A DNA stretch of 64,000 nucleotides from contig JAJHZJ010000418.1 in assembly GCA_023548195.1 (NCBI GenBank), positions 1,458,417 to 1,522,416 of the forward strand. The letters run 5' to 3'. Made by a program: the position numbers and the translations under genes. Source of the stretch: Bettongia penicillata ogilbyi (Eukaryota > Chordata > Mammalia > Diprotodontia > Potoroidae). Positions 22,591 to 33,901 of the stretch are shown piece after piece (within the stretch, counting starts at the first letter, position 1; every line of letters starts with the position of its first letter). Under the pieces are notes generated by a model that saw only the letters and a program-made list of their open reading frames with translations, was not told the DNA's origin and made no database searches.

Positions 22591-24212
22591 TATGGTTAGA
22601 TATGATTACTATTACCGAAGAGACCCTGTACACTAACACAGATCCTGTCTTCTGCTTACTTAAGTTGACACACATTTATAGATCTGAGTTGCAAAGTCAT
22701 ATGGTATAGTCCATATAAGTTATGACCAGCAAAAATATACAAAGACCTTGGGCTCTCTCTGTTCAACCTCTATCTAATCTCTCCTGACATTTAAAGAATA
22801 CATCTTCTGAATCTTGATACCACAGCCAAATTATGAAAACATGTTAAGCAAATCCTAAATAATATTGCCTTGTATTTGATTATTTCACAGGAAATAGACT
22901 TTTTCATGTGTTGACATAAGCAGACATTTATAGTGCAGAGTAAAAGCACCTAAAAATACATATGTGCACACACACACACATGCTATTCTACAAAGACTTC
23001 CACTAAAACCCAACTCTGATGCCCCATTGCGGTCTGGTGGTGACCCTGGATTCTCCAAGCCGAAGGCAGGGAACACAAGCTCTGGAAAAGGCTAGAAAGA
23101 CTTCGCAGAGAGGTGCACTGATGAACTAGGTGCATGTGGCATATGTGGGCCATCTGATCTTAGTTGGAACCATCTCATTTCTTGAAAATTGGCCACCAGA
23201 TGATAGTTTAGGGAAGACAACTCATGAAGCTGTTGAGTAAGACTCAGAGGGATCGTGATCTGCATTGGTGGAAGGGTTTCCAGTACTGATAAAATCAAAG
23301 AACTTTGAAGCATTTAAGAAACTCTACAACGATTATGTTCTTAAGAAAAAATGGCCTCAGCAAATCAAATTTCTTTATATTTAAAAAAATTTAAAAGATA
23401 CATACTATGAGAAGATATATGACCTAATAAATATACACATAAAAATACTACATAAATAAGATACATACATATATATGTTTATATATACACATATATCAAC
23501 ATATGTGTATATATGTATGTGTGTTTATACTTTTACATGAGGTTTCTTGATGTAAAAAAGCCTGTGAGGTCACATTTTGTTCTGCTAAATCAAATACTTT
23601 TTCACAACCAGTAAAGGTAAGGACAATGTGACTTTACATTCTGTGTATCTTTCACTTAATTGAGTTTTAGTGAAGATGTGGTTCATTGTTGAATAATATT
23701 TATCTATATTAATACTGATCTATCTATCTATATGTCTATTTCCCTGTGTATATCTAGGTCAACTATTTCTGTACTCTATGCCACTGAGCAGAGTATGTAT
23801 GGAATAAGTATGAGACACGACTGAACAACTCTTGATGAGGTTTTAAAGAACATCCTACATGTCTGTGTATGTGTATATTTAGCCTATTTCAGAACTGTTT
23901 CATCCCAATTAGCTAGGGTTACAGAATCAATGTTTTTTGTCACTACAGTTTACATTTTCACACACATACTGTAACATAACCATGGGAAAAACTCCACTCA
24001 AGAAACCAAATTCTCTCCACTTAGCTATGCCACTATTGTTGCAACACCATTAATAAGTTGTTTAATGTCTATGGTCCTTCATTTTCTTAACTATAAAACA
24101 GAGAGTCACCTTTTTCACAGTGAAGATTGATATTGTAGCATCCAAGAAGTGCATGCTTCTTGAATTTCTTAAAGGTCTGGAGACAGACCAATATAAAAAC
24201 AATATAGTCTAG
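22591..24212. other. Unique block with TATA/TATC microsatellites
   Basis: Non-coding. TATATGTG-type low complexity at 23460-23526, a short TATC run near 23718-23735 and (CA)n at 22967-22980. No repeat family or gene seen in the remainder. Confidence 0.4.
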
Positions 24213-24215
24213 GAA

Positions 24216-24470
24216 CTGGGCAGCTAGGTGGCCCAGTGGATAGAGTGCTGGGCCTGCAGTCAGGAAGACTCATCTTCCTGAGTTCAAATCCTGCCTCAGA
24301 TACTTACTAGCTATGTGACCCTGAGTAAGTTATTTAAACCCTGTTTGCCTCAGTTTCCTCATCTGTAAAATGAGCTGGAGAAGGAAACGGCAAACCACTC
24401 CAATATCTTTGCCAAGAAAACCCCAAATAGGATCACAAAGAGTCAGACACAACTGAACAACAACATAATC
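24216..24470 (+). mobile_element. tRNA-headed SINE, best preserved copy
   Basis: Both internal RNA polymerase III boxes are intact: A-box TGGCCCAGTGG at 24229-24239 and B-box GTTCAAATCC at 24282-24291. The body has 'gctatgtgaccctgagtaag' and the RTE-like tail ends 'gtcagacacaactgaacaac'. The least diverged SINE in the window. Confidence 0.9.
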
Positions 24471-25424
24471 TAGGAATCGGTCTACAACTACTATGTTTTA
24501 GTTTTCTCAGTCATCCCAAGGGCATGTTTAGGCTGAAAATGAAAAGAAAAATATAAACAAAAGAAAAATGTGGGAAAATGGGAGAAAAAAATCAATAAAC
24601 TCTTTTTTACATCACTACTTGACCTGGATCAAGTATGTTTAAAGGAGACCCATGATGAAAATGCTACAGTTAGGCACTAACTGTAGACCAGAAGACTTGA
24701 GATCTGAAAAAGGTAAGATACTAAAGGTAAAAAAAATTTCAGACTTTTAAAATACCAAAATATGTGTCCAAGAGAACATCGTTACCTGCCTACTTATCTT
24801 TGTGAGGGACAACAGAGATGCTTAGGGCATCTTTGATGGAAGAATTAATAAAGAGCCTTTTCAAGTGATAGTCAACAATGGACTACGTTGTCATCATCTT
24901 ACAGTGAAACACAAGTTAATTAAAATATAAGATCCTATCATGGTTATTATTGTTATGTAAAAATATTTAATTGGGCAGAAAGAAATGCCAACTTACAGTC
25001 TCTAACAGTATCTTTTCATAAAGATGACTCAGTATTCTTTGGAAGATGTAGCCACAGGAATAACCCTGTTCAGTGATCCTCCAACAATAAATATTGGAGG
25101 ATATATAAAACAACAAGCTGTATGCTTAACAAAGGCATTTCTCTCAGTGATGTGAACAATTCAGTTGAAAGTCCAGGTTGAAGAGGGAGGCCTTTAACAT
25201 GCTCACTTCATCAAGGGTTTTTAATCTGAGAACCTGAATTTGAGTTTTGGTTTTGGGGATTGTTTTTAGTATTTTGATAACTATTTCAATATAATTGGTC
25301 CCTCTATACCTTATATATTTGATTTTTTTTGACTTAAAATCATTATTCTGAGAAGGAACTCAAAGGCTTTACTAGGTGGCCAAAAAGTATGACACTGAAA
25401 AAAGTTTAAAATTCTTGCTCTTGA
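24471..25424. other. Unique block, no gene
   Basis: A-rich, non-coding sequence. No repeat recognised. Confidence 0.35.
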
Positions 25425-26215
25425 TGTCTCTTTTTGTGGATGACATTGTGCTGACCGTATCAATCTCCAGAATATTGCAAGACCTGAAAGAAACCTGTAG
25501 TCACACAAAGGATCTTGGCCTGTCCCTCCCCTTAATAAAGACCATGTGAACAAAGAATGCCTATTGCCCAGATGTGCATTTTCACCATGCATTTGAATGG
25601 ATGTCCTTAAAGATTTTCCAGCTACACACATATATTATGCATGCACTCACACACCTTCATGCCTGTACATCCAGAAATGTGCATATGCTTACATACCTGG
25701 GGCAGATAATGTAGATGTACAATGATCTGGGCTCATTTGAAAAGAAGAACAGGTTGGGTTTTATTTGAGAAATTGCAAAGCTTTTTTTTTTTTTTTTACT
25801 AACCTCAAGCTTATCATAAAATCAAAGGTCTATCTTTGCAATCCCAACATATCAGTATTGCTGTATGACAGTAAGTTTTGGACTATCACCAGCTCCAAAG
25901 ATCTAAAGATGAATATCCTACAGAGAGCAACAGAGAAGCACATTGTTAATGTGTGTAAGCTGAAACATATTACCGATGAGGAACTCCAAGGAAGAAAAGG
26001 GAAGTAAATACCGAACATTGGTATAATAGAAAGAGAGGATGGTCATATGGCCAAGAATGAGGAATGACATGAGTAGCCATAGTTCTCCCTTCATACTCTT
26101 AACAAAGTTAGAAAAAATAAAGCATTCTTTCAGAATATTGGGGGAATGTCTCTCTGATGAACTTTTGGGTCTCAAAGAATGGACAAGAATAAAGGGGAAG
26201 GCACTGAAACATTAA
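25425..26215 (+). mobile_element. RTE-type LINE reverse-transcriptase remnant
   Basis: Broken plus-strand frames carry the RT active-site block 'LFVDDIVL' (x-x-DD motif, near 25431) and then 'DLGLSLPLIKTM'. After a decayed gap come 'ISVLLYDSKFWTITS', 'KDLKMNILQRATEKH' and 'KHITDEEL', the order of the RT thumb and post-RT region in RTE/BovB-type LINEs. A 'RMVIWPRMRN' trace near 26035 fits the following conserved segment. Stops, frameshifts and a T-run near 25780 show it is long inactive. RTE LINEs are the likely source of the tail on the tRNA SINEs in this window. Confidence 0.65.
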
Positions 26216-26588
26216 GTACTTCATCATTTGAGGGAATTATCAAATTGATGAGCTTACATATCTCCTTGAGAATTTGATTATGGAGTTATATCCTGGTCTC
26301 TATAAAAATTATGTTGCCTGACCCCAGGTTTTGTTATGAAGCTCCTAGAGAGGACAGAAACAATGGCATATTCTCTTTATATAACTGGAAAGAGAACTAA
26401 AGGTTCAACAATGAATATGACTGGCTCCTTGTGACAAAAAGTGAGTGAGTCTAGATTCAAAGAAACCCAATGAACATCATGTAAATAACAGGGCTAGTAA
26501 AAAGGAGAAATAGCTATGAGATGCTACTTTATGTCTACAATACTGTTCTCACTGTCTTCTATCTCTAAATATTGATTATATCTGTCAT
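26216..26588. other. No recognisable feature
   Basis: Unique, non-coding. Confidence 0.35.
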
Positions 26589-26855
26589 ATGAAGACTGTT
26601 TATTTTTAATCAGCATCTCAAACTCAACATGTCCAAAATCAGCACCTTCCCTTCATCTGAGCTTATCTCTGTTGAGAGCATCATCATTCTCTCAATCACT
26701 CAAGTTCCTAACTTTGGAGTCACCTTTGACTTTTCCTTCCTCCTTATCTCCATATCTAATCATTTGCTAATTATTGATCATTCTATGTCCATTCATCCCT
26801 TATTCTCTCACAGCCCTCACATAAATTCAGCCTCTCATTTCCTTTCATCTAGACA
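26589..26855 (+). mobile_element. L2 LINE fragment
   Basis: 'atctcaaactcaacatgtcc', 'actcaagttcctaactttgg' and 'gtcacctttgacttttcctt' match the C-terminal coding part of L2. Its 76-codon frame is a fragment of L2, not a gene. Confidence 0.7.
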
Positions 26856-26859
26856 ATAA

Positions 26860-27115
26860 TACTTTTAGCTCATGTGTATATAATGCATTAAGGTTTGCAA
26901 AGCACATTATACACATTAATTCATTTGATTCTTCAACAATCCTGGAAGGTAAATCCTAGAGGTATCATTATTCATTTTACATGTGAGGAAACTGAGGCTC
27001 AAAGCTGTTAAGTGACTTGCCCATGTTCACACATCTGCTTAGTGTGGGGATTTAGATTCAAACCTAGGCTTCTACTTTGACTTCCAGACTTTAACTATCC
27101 ACTTCCCACATCCTG
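26860..27115 (-). mobile_element. CORE-SINE (MAR1 type), minus
   Basis: 'aggtttgcaaagcacattat', 'cattttacatgtgaggaaac' and 'agtgacttgcccatgttcac' in inverted order. Confidence 0.7.
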
Positions 27116-27184
27116 TGATCCAACCAAACTAGCTATCCTTCTAGTTCAACAGTCCATCCTTGCCTGTGTGCATTCCTCTAACTG

Positions 27185-27310
27185 TACCTTACTGAGGCTG
27201 GTGACTTTGCACAACCCTGCCTCACTTAAATCCAATTCACTTGCAAGTACTGGCATCACTTTCCTGATGTCATGGTCCTTTTTGAGAATGAAGGACAAAC
27301 CATAGCCCTG
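27185..27310 (-). repeat. Inverted copy of the 18745 repeat family
   Basis: 'tgaggctggtgactttgcac', 'aaatccaattcacttgcaag' and 'ctgatgtcatggtcctttt' are the reverse complement of 18750-18860. Confidence 0.65.
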
Positions 27311-27379
27311 TTCCTGAAATATACTTCCTCCTGTCCTCCCTCCCTCTTCCACTCTGCCTATCTCTAAATAGTTATCTTT

Positions 27380-27590
27380 TATCAAGGTGCAACTTAGGCC
27401 AAGCTTTACCTATTTTTTGTAAAGCATTCTTTGACTCCTCTACCACATCATTCCCATCACCACTAAGTTGTGGTAGCTCCTTAAAATTGCAAATTGCTTC
27501 ATTTTTGTCTCTGTATGCCCAGTACCCCGGTAAATAACTCACAGTGATTAATAGTAAATGCTTAATTAATGTTTCTTAAAGGGAATCCTA
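27380..27590 (+). mobile_element. L2 3' end, degraded
   Basis: 'ctgtatgcccagtac', 'agtaaatgcttaattaatg' and the preceding 'attctttgactcctc' follow L2 3' order weakly. Confidence 0.45.
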
Positions 27591-28140
27591 TTTTTTAAAG
27601 AAAGATATTTTTTGCATATATGTATATGTATGTGAACACTTATTATACATATATGTATACATATATGCACATATATTTTATTAGCCTTTTACTTTGCAAA
27701 TCCACTAATAATTGAAGCCGAATCTAAGGCAATGTCTAAGTTAATATTAAGTAAAACCATTTAAATACATTTGTCTTATAGATAATAATAATAATTTTTT
27801 TTAAATTTGAGGACCCCGGTAATCATCTTGGACTCTCCTCTGATTGGCCTTGTCGATGACTGTTGGCTTCTTTGTTTCAGAGAAATCATGGAAATTAATA
27901 TTTTTTTAGTTGATAATTCTCTGTTTATGTGCATTTCACACAGTAGGCGTTTGAATTTGCTTGGTAAATTGAAATGAATAGAATTTTTTGAAAAAAACAC
28001 TCCAACAACTTACTTTCTCCTACTTTCAGCATACTAATACTAATTTATAAAGTATTGAATATCATTTTGCCACAAATATTGGTAACTATGTCATTCAGAA
28101 AAGTTCATCTTCAGGTACATGTGTAGGTATATCTAAAAAT
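27591..28140. other. AT-rich sequence with TATG low complexity
   Basis: TATATGTATG tracts at 27612-27678. The rest is unassigned. Confidence 0.4.
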
Positions 28141-28930
28141 CAGCTTAAAGATTACCATGGAACTTTAAATGCAAGCTTCCCTGAGCTGAGGCAGCCTCTA
28201 ACAGCAGAAGGGGAGGTAGGGTCCGGTATGTCCTCATTTTCCACAGATGAAGGACTGTCTGGAAAATACTGTTTATGAAAACATTCCTCTGCTGATTGTC
28301 TGCATCCCCTGCAGGGTCGGGGGAAGTAAGGGAGGGAGGTGGTAAAGGCACCCTCCTCTGAAGACCTGGGGGGTCAGTGTTGGGTAGGGGGTTGGGGGAG
28401 AGGGAAGGTGAATGAATCCCTTCTAGGCATCCTGGAGCTCAGTTCTCAATAAGGCAACTATAACGTGGGAGGTAGAAAGGAATTTCATGGCGCCTGTTCT
28501 CTTTGGCAGTCCTGGCTCTGAAGATGCACAAATCCAGGGAGTGACAGAGAACCATTTTTCCAGGCCAAGGCTAACTTGCGTTGCCATAGCAGTGTGGGAG
28601 GCTGGAAATGCAAGCCGCACTGTCTTGTACCCAACCAGTGGATAAACAGCCTCCTGCTTCCAGAGATAGCCGTCCTGAGCTCACCTTTCTGTCATCTAAA
28701 ATGCATCTTGGAGTTTTTAGTTGAAACGAAGGGAAGAAAAGGATGGGGAAAAAAAGGCCCAGTCTTGAAGATGGTGCCTATGGTTAACAGTCAAAGATGT
28801 ATCTCCATCCTCAACAGCTGAAGCACCAGATGCTTAACATGAGTTCCAGGCCCTTGCCCATTCTGTTCTCCAGCCTTGGAAGTTATTTCCTCATCACTCG
28901 GGCCTGTGAGCATTCCAGGTTTCCTTGGGT
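28141..28930. promoter_or_regulatory. Unique GC/CpG-richer block with two G-quadruplex motifs
   Basis: This block stands out from the window by composition. I count 9 CpG in about 720 bp, against roughly 3-5 per kb nearby. It contains two canonical G3+ quadruplex motifs at 28314-28336 and 28382-28404. The minus strand reads a long pyrimidine tract ending CAG (28345 down to 28312). No repeat family is recognised and the frames (minus 28145-28351, minus 28423-28620, plus 28576-28821) lack motifs. I infer a candidate cis-regulatory element or an unannotated first/last exon; neither is proved. Confidence 0.35.
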
Positions 28931-29145
28931 AGGGATTGCTTTATGTATCTTTATTTTTAATCTACTTTGTCTAATGCAGTACCTAGGACAGAGCAGGTAT
29001 ATTACAAATGCTTGTTGATTGATTCGAGAGCAACCTCCTAGTTGACTTCTTTCCTGATTCCCCCACCTGCCAGTGTCCCTCAGTTACCTTGTATTTATTT
29101 TATATACATTTATATACATTTTGTGTATGCATGTTGTCTCGTGTA
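28931..29145 (+). mobile_element. L2-like 3' trace, then unassigned
   Basis: 'taatgcagtacctaggacag' followed by 'acaaatgcttgttgattgat' resembles an L2 3' terminus. The rest is weak. Confidence 0.4.
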
Positions 29146-29292
29146 ACTTCTTTTTTCCCCAAATTTATTTGTTTTCAATTTTCAACAATCACTTCCATAA
29201 GATTTAATTTTTCTCCCCCTCCCTCCCCAACACAGAGAAATCTTATATGGGCTCTAAACATACAAGAATATAACTCTTCAAGGACATGAAAT
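29146..29292 (-). mobile_element. L1 3' end (minus), tail-first
   Basis: 'aaatttatttgttttcaatt', 'caacaatcacttccataaga' and 'tctccccctccctccccaac' form the inverted 3' end of the same L1 type seen at 44395-44635 (plus) and 61875-62200 (minus). Confidence 0.65.
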
Positions 29293-30185
29293 CTTTCACT
29301 TTTTAAAAATATCCCTAGTCTCTATCAAAACTATTTATGACTTAAGGGTCCTAACGTACTTACAAAGATTTCTTAACTCTCTTGGATGATTGCTTCAACC
29401 TAGAAAAACTGGAAAAAAATGTATGCATGATATACTTCTCTGCAGTGGACTTCACATTTGAATTTATACAGTGCACAAAGATAACGACAGAAATTAAATG
29501 GTATCAATCTTCAATGAAAACAAATACAGAGTATAGCCTCTTCATTAACCCTTTCTTAGATTTTTATCTAGACATCATCAATCTGAAACTTCTCTGGGTA
29601 GTATACTAGGTCATGTCTCTAGCCATGGAAGATTTGGGTTTTCCCAGCTGCTAGCATTCTCAGCCTTTCAAAGAACCTGCCTACTGGGGAATCCTATTTA
29701 TGGTACAGGGCTCCTGACTGAGGAAAATAATGTGATCTATACAGATTTCACCCTTTATTATCATGCCTTCTTGCAGTCTACTTCTTTTACCCTTAATGGC
29801 AGTTTCCATAGCTATATTCCTTTGGAATTCCTGTTCTCAACTTGGAACCATTGCCCTCTGCTCCAACCAATTTGCCTAAAGTAAATGACTAGCCATCTAT
29901 TAACACTAGTTCTACCTTTTAGTGAAGTTGACTTTATCGAAACCTCTTCTGGAGTAGCATCTGATTAATTCCCCTTACAGGTTATGTCCATCAATTGTCA
30001 TGTGACCTAGAAGTCAGACATAATCTTCCCTTAGACTTTGTCTCTGTTATGATATACGAAAGTCAGAAACAGACAGACTTTTTTTTTTCCAGTTTCCATG
30101 CTCATGTCCTCAACTGAACTCCTTTGTGGGTGGAGAGTTTCCCATCACTAGTGGTCTTAAACATGAGACTTGGATGACCACTTAT
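29293..30185. other. Unique block, no gene
   Basis: A 75-codon plus frame (29382-29609) lacks motifs. No repeat recognised. Confidence 0.35.
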
Positions 30186-30370
30186 TAATATCATAGGACT
30201 TAGAGCTAGAAGGGACCTTCAAGGTCATCCAAGCCCAACCACCTTATTTTACCTAGAAGAAAACTGAGAATCAGAAGACCAAGGTTTCATAAAGAATAAG
30301 AAGCAAAGCCAAGATTTAAACCCATATAAAACTCATGTTCTTTCTACTACAAATCACTGTCTTTCTTCTT
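30186..30370 (-). mobile_element. CORE-SINE relative (MIR type), minus
   Basis: 'ataggacttagagctagaag', 'ggaccttcaaggtcatccaa' and 'tgttctttctactac' match a family also seen at 32985 and 35590. Confidence 0.55.
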
Positions 30371-30550
30371 GAAAATGTTGTAAAGGGGAGTATGGTCAGT
30401 AAGGGTTGGAAAATGGGTCTGCCTACTTCCCAGGTTTTTGTTTTTGTTTTTTGTTTGTTTTTGATGATTAAGACCTTAAACACTCCCAGCCCATTAAGGG
30501 AGAGACGTTTCTAGAATCCCACCATTATAGGTTTATAAATAGAAAATCCC

Positions 30551-30589
<39 letters not shown>

Positions 30590-31148
30590 AATAACAATAA
30601 TAAATCCAACTCCTCCCCATAGGAGGAAAAGGGTCATTTAGGGACAGTTACACTTGGTAACACGCTCTGTCAGGAATAGGAAAAGAATGTTAAAACATTG
30701 ACTAATTCGAAGACTGCTCTAAAAGGCAAGAAAAAAAACCCATTATCTAGTTAGCAGAGTCTAGGCCTGCTTCCAGTGCATTAGAAAGTGGGTTTTTGTG
30801 CTGGGGAAATATTGTTTTTAAGAGTAAAAAGTCTCCATATACAAAGTTGGGAATTAGAGGAGGTGAACCAAGGAGTTTTAAAGTCTGGCTTTGGTTAACC
30901 TAAATTCTAGACCTTTTGTGTCTGCACACTTCATTGGGGTATTTTGTTTAAACCAGGCTCTTCCTCTTGCTTTTTGGCATTTTCTGTTCTTCCTTGAGAG
31001 AAATCCCATAAAAACAACCTCTTTCATTATGCTCACAGGTCAGGTCTCCATTGGGAACTGACAGGAAAAATTCTATACGCACCCTGACAGTCACTTAAAT
31101 GAACTGGAGATACGAGATAGAATATGTGCTTAAAACTGGTGCTTTGAC
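30371..31148. other. Unique sequence with (AC)n at 30554-30587
   Basis: Perfect AC array of about 17 units followed by an AATAAT tract. Otherwise unassigned and non-coding. Confidence 0.5.
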
Positions 31149-31400
31149 TTCTTTACATGGCATCCAGCTGGTGCCCTGGATAGGTCTGGATTTCGGGAGA
31201 CTTGAGTTCAGAATTGACCTCAGATCATAGCTATGTGGCCCTGGACAAGTCACTTAGCCTCTGTCTCAGTTTCCTATACTTTAAAATAAGAATAATAATA
31301 GTACCTACCTCCCAAGGTGATTGTGTGGAGCCAATGAGATACTTATAAAATCCTTTGCAAACCTTAACGTGCTATATAAATGTCATAAATATTATTTATT
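31149..31400 (+). mobile_element. CORE-SINE (MIR/MAR1 type), near full length
   Basis: 'gcatccagctggtgccctgg', 'gtggccctggacaagtcact' and 'cctttgcaaaccttaacgtg' are in order, ending 'gctatataaatgtcataaat'. Confidence 0.75.
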
Positions 31401-31850
31401 TTTTTCAAGTTCCATTTTCTCAGACCAGTGATAAAAAAATAGCATATCAAAAAGAATGCTTTTTTTCTCCATCATAAATACAGCTTTGATTCTAATCTGA
31501 AATAAATACTCACTTCATTCTTTTTTATGTTAGTGCTGTAGCAAGAGCCCCTGGCCTAGCTGAGAAAATGACCTGATACTTTCCCATTTTCGTGAGCTTT
31601 TCCATGTGGTACAAACGTTTGTAGTTTACACACAATGTTTATGCTTCACTTACACTGCTATTTGAAATGCTTTAAATACTTCTCACTTACACATGATCTT
31701 CTGATACGCACCTGATGTTGATAAACCCCAGGGTTACGCAAAGCTAGAAGCCAAATATGGAAGGGAAGTAACAGGCAGTGTCTTATACAGCATCTGTATC
31801 GATCATTCAGATAGAATGGGAGTAGGGACAGATGGAGAAAGGGGGACAGG
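31401..31850. other. No recognisable feature
   Basis: Unique, non-coding. Confidence 0.35.
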
Positions 31851-32040
31851 GGAAATAAGCATTTAAAGTGCTTTCTGTGTGCTAGTCACCGTACTTTGCA
31901 TTGTATCTGATTTGATCCTCATGACAACCTTGGGAAATAAGTGCTATTGTTATTGCCTTTTTACAGTTGAAGAAACTCAGAGAGACAAAAGTTAAGTACT
32001 TACCCTCTGAGTTACATAGCCCATAAGTGTCTTAGGGCAA
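31851..32040 (-). mobile_element. CORE-SINE (minus)
   Basis: 'gatcctcatgacaaccttgg' and 'gcctttttacagttgaagaa' form an inverted MAR1/MIR body. Confidence 0.6.
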
Positions 32041-32159
32041 ATACACTCATATTTTATATGTTTATGCATGGACATATACATATTTATACATGCCTGGATA
32101 TATACATATATGTGTATATATTTATTTGTATACATGGCACATGTGTATGTGGATTTTCC

Positions 32160-32382
32160 CTAACATCTATATAATGCTTATTTATGATTCTTATTTCCAT
32201 TGGTCCTCACAACAACCCTGGGAAGTAGGTGTTATAATTTTTCCCATTTTACAGATAAAGAAATTGGGGCAAACAGAGGTTAAGTGACTTATGGAGGGTC
32301 ACATAGTCTGTAAGTGTCTGAGGTCAAATTTGAACTCAGATCTTCCTGACTCTAGCCACATTCCTTTATCCACATGTAATCT
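32160..32382 (-). mobile_element. CORE-SINE (MAR1 type), minus
   Basis: 'ctcacaacaaccctgggaag', 'cccattttacagataaagaa' and 'gaactcagatcttcctgact'. Well preserved. Confidence 0.75.
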
Positions 32383-32384
32383 TT

Positions 32385-32510
32385 CAGGATTCTAGGCTAC
32401 CATCTGAGACTATAAGTTGCTTGCTAATTTGAGTTAGTAGAGGGAGTTTCCTCATCTAGGAGTTCCGTATATGAATGAATGAAATGAAATCACAGTTCAA
32501 GTTCCTATCC
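32385..32510 (+). mobile_element. SINE 3' half, same family as 16015
   Basis: 'tataagttgcttgctaattt', 'agtagagggagtttcctcat' and 'gaaatgaaatcacagttcaa' follow the order at 16130-16200. Confidence 0.5.
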
Positions 32511-32514
32511 ATAC

Positions 32515-32815
32515 ACACAGATATGTATATATGTATGTAGGTGTGTATATACATATATGTTTATATGTATGCATATATAGATACATATATACATACATGC
32601 ATATATATGTGTGTGTATATACATATATAGAGAGAAACAGAGAGACAGAGAGAAATAGAGAAAAACAGAGAAACAGAGGGAGAGAAACAGAGAGAGAGAG
32701 ACAGAGAGAGAGACACACAGAAAGACAGAGAGAGACACACAGAGAGAGACAGAGATAAAGAGACAGAGAAAGACAGAGAAGGGGAGAGAGAGAGAGGAGG
32801 GGGGGAGAGAGGGGG

Positions 32816-32884
<69 letters not shown>
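32515..32884 (+). repeat. Compound microsatellite, (TATG/TATA)n then (GA)n
   Basis: About 115 bp of TATG/TATA-rich sequence is followed by about 255 bp of almost pure purine, with a perfect AG run of about 32 units at 32819-32882. It generates long spurious frames (Leu-Ser repeat on the minus strand, Arg-Glu on the plus). It is the largest simple-sequence array in the window. Confidence 0.95.
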
Positions 32885-32886
<2 letters not shown>

Positions 32887-32984
32887 GATTTCATAGAGGG
32901 AAGGCAATGTACTTTGATCAGATCTCAGAGCTAACCCAGTTAAAAGTCCATTTAATGGGATATCTTCATCAGGATGATAGCTAG

Positions 32985-33110
32985 GTCTTAGGTTTAGTGC
33001 TAGAGGGAACCTTAGAGGTCCTCTATTCCAAACCCCCATTTTACAAGTGAGGAAACTGAAGCTAGTGACTTGGCATAGGTCATACAGATTAGAGCAGAGC
33101 TGTATGATAA
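32985..33110 (-). mobile_element. CORE-SINE relative (minus)
   Basis: 'gggaaccttagaggtcctct' and 'ccattttacaagtgaggaaa' match the family at 30186 and 35590. Confidence 0.55.
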
Positions 33111-33239
33111 ACCTGAGCACACTAACATCCCTTTTCAAAAGCTGCCTCAAAAACCATCATGTTTCCAATTGGCACTCTTTGTACTTTTTATGGTCAGTAT
33201 CAAAACACTCAGGTACCTAAGTACTCTTCCAAAGTTCAA

Positions 33240-33390
33240 CTGTAAATCAAGGAGGCCAGCTTCTTTATTTTATACATGGGATAAACTGAGACCCATAGTG
33301 TTTAAGTTCATGACTACATGATGAGTTGACAGCAGACTTGGCTCTAGGACCCATGACTTCTGACTCTCAGTCTCAACTTATTTCTTCTTG
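33240..33390 (-). mobile_element. CORE-SINE trace (minus)
   Basis: 'tttatacatgggataaactg' followed by 'ggctctaggacccatgactt' is a weak inverted MIR-type match. Confidence 0.35.
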
Positions 33391-33432
33391 GGTACATTGG
33401 TGTATTGATAACGCATTTTTGCTTATTGTGAA

Positions 33433-33901
33433 TGTAATTTTGCTGCTTAATGGGAAGATCTTTCCCATCTACTAAGTGGCCCATATGAACTGTTTAAGTC
33501 TCATGGAAGCCTGAGTCACATGAGTCAAGTGACATGGAACAGGAAGGAGTGGAGCAGGAGGAAAAGGCAGAGCTAGAGCAAAACTGAGAGGAAGTTAGAG
33601 AGCAATCAGAGCTGGGAAAGACAGCAACTAATGTGAGTGGGAGAGCTCATCTGTTTTTTTGTTTAAGGGAGCCTGTTTGTGATTGGTTTAAGGGAGCTGG
33701 CTTGGGGAAGCCTAACAGAGGGAAGGCCTGGGACTGGTGTTCCCTTCTGTGTTGTTATTGTGTATGGACTTCTATGGGATTCGGCTTTCTGGTGTTTGAA
33801 TAAATGTTTTGATTCTGTCTTCCATGTGGAGAGTCTATTATATTTTGCACTGGGATATTCATAGCCATTGTAAGGCACTGGGAATATAAGTTGGTGGCAC
33901 A
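33433..33901 (+). mobile_element. ERV LTR, family A copy 2 (plus strand)
   Basis: This 469-bp copy aligns end to end with the 476-bp LTR at 2850-3325 (opposite strand). It starts TGTAA, has 'gaataaatgttttg' (33797-33810) as polyadenylation signal plus R, and ends 'ggtggcaca'. The U3 carries 'gagaggaagttagagagcaa' and 'gtgattggtttaagggagct' with an ATTGG box. No matching target duplication was found (gtgaa against atgag), so the ends may be off by a few bases or the flank rearranged. Confidence 0.65.

Noticed and set aside
24216..24300. tRNA gene (intact A and B boxes)
   Set aside because: It is the tRNA-derived head of a SINE; the body and RTE-like tail follow directly and there is no acceptor-stem pairing.
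32497..33150. 217-codon minus frame with a long Leu-Ser repeat
   Set aside because: It is a translation of the compound (GA)n/(TATG)n microsatellite; the parallel Arg-Glu frame on the other strand confirms a simple-sequence origin.
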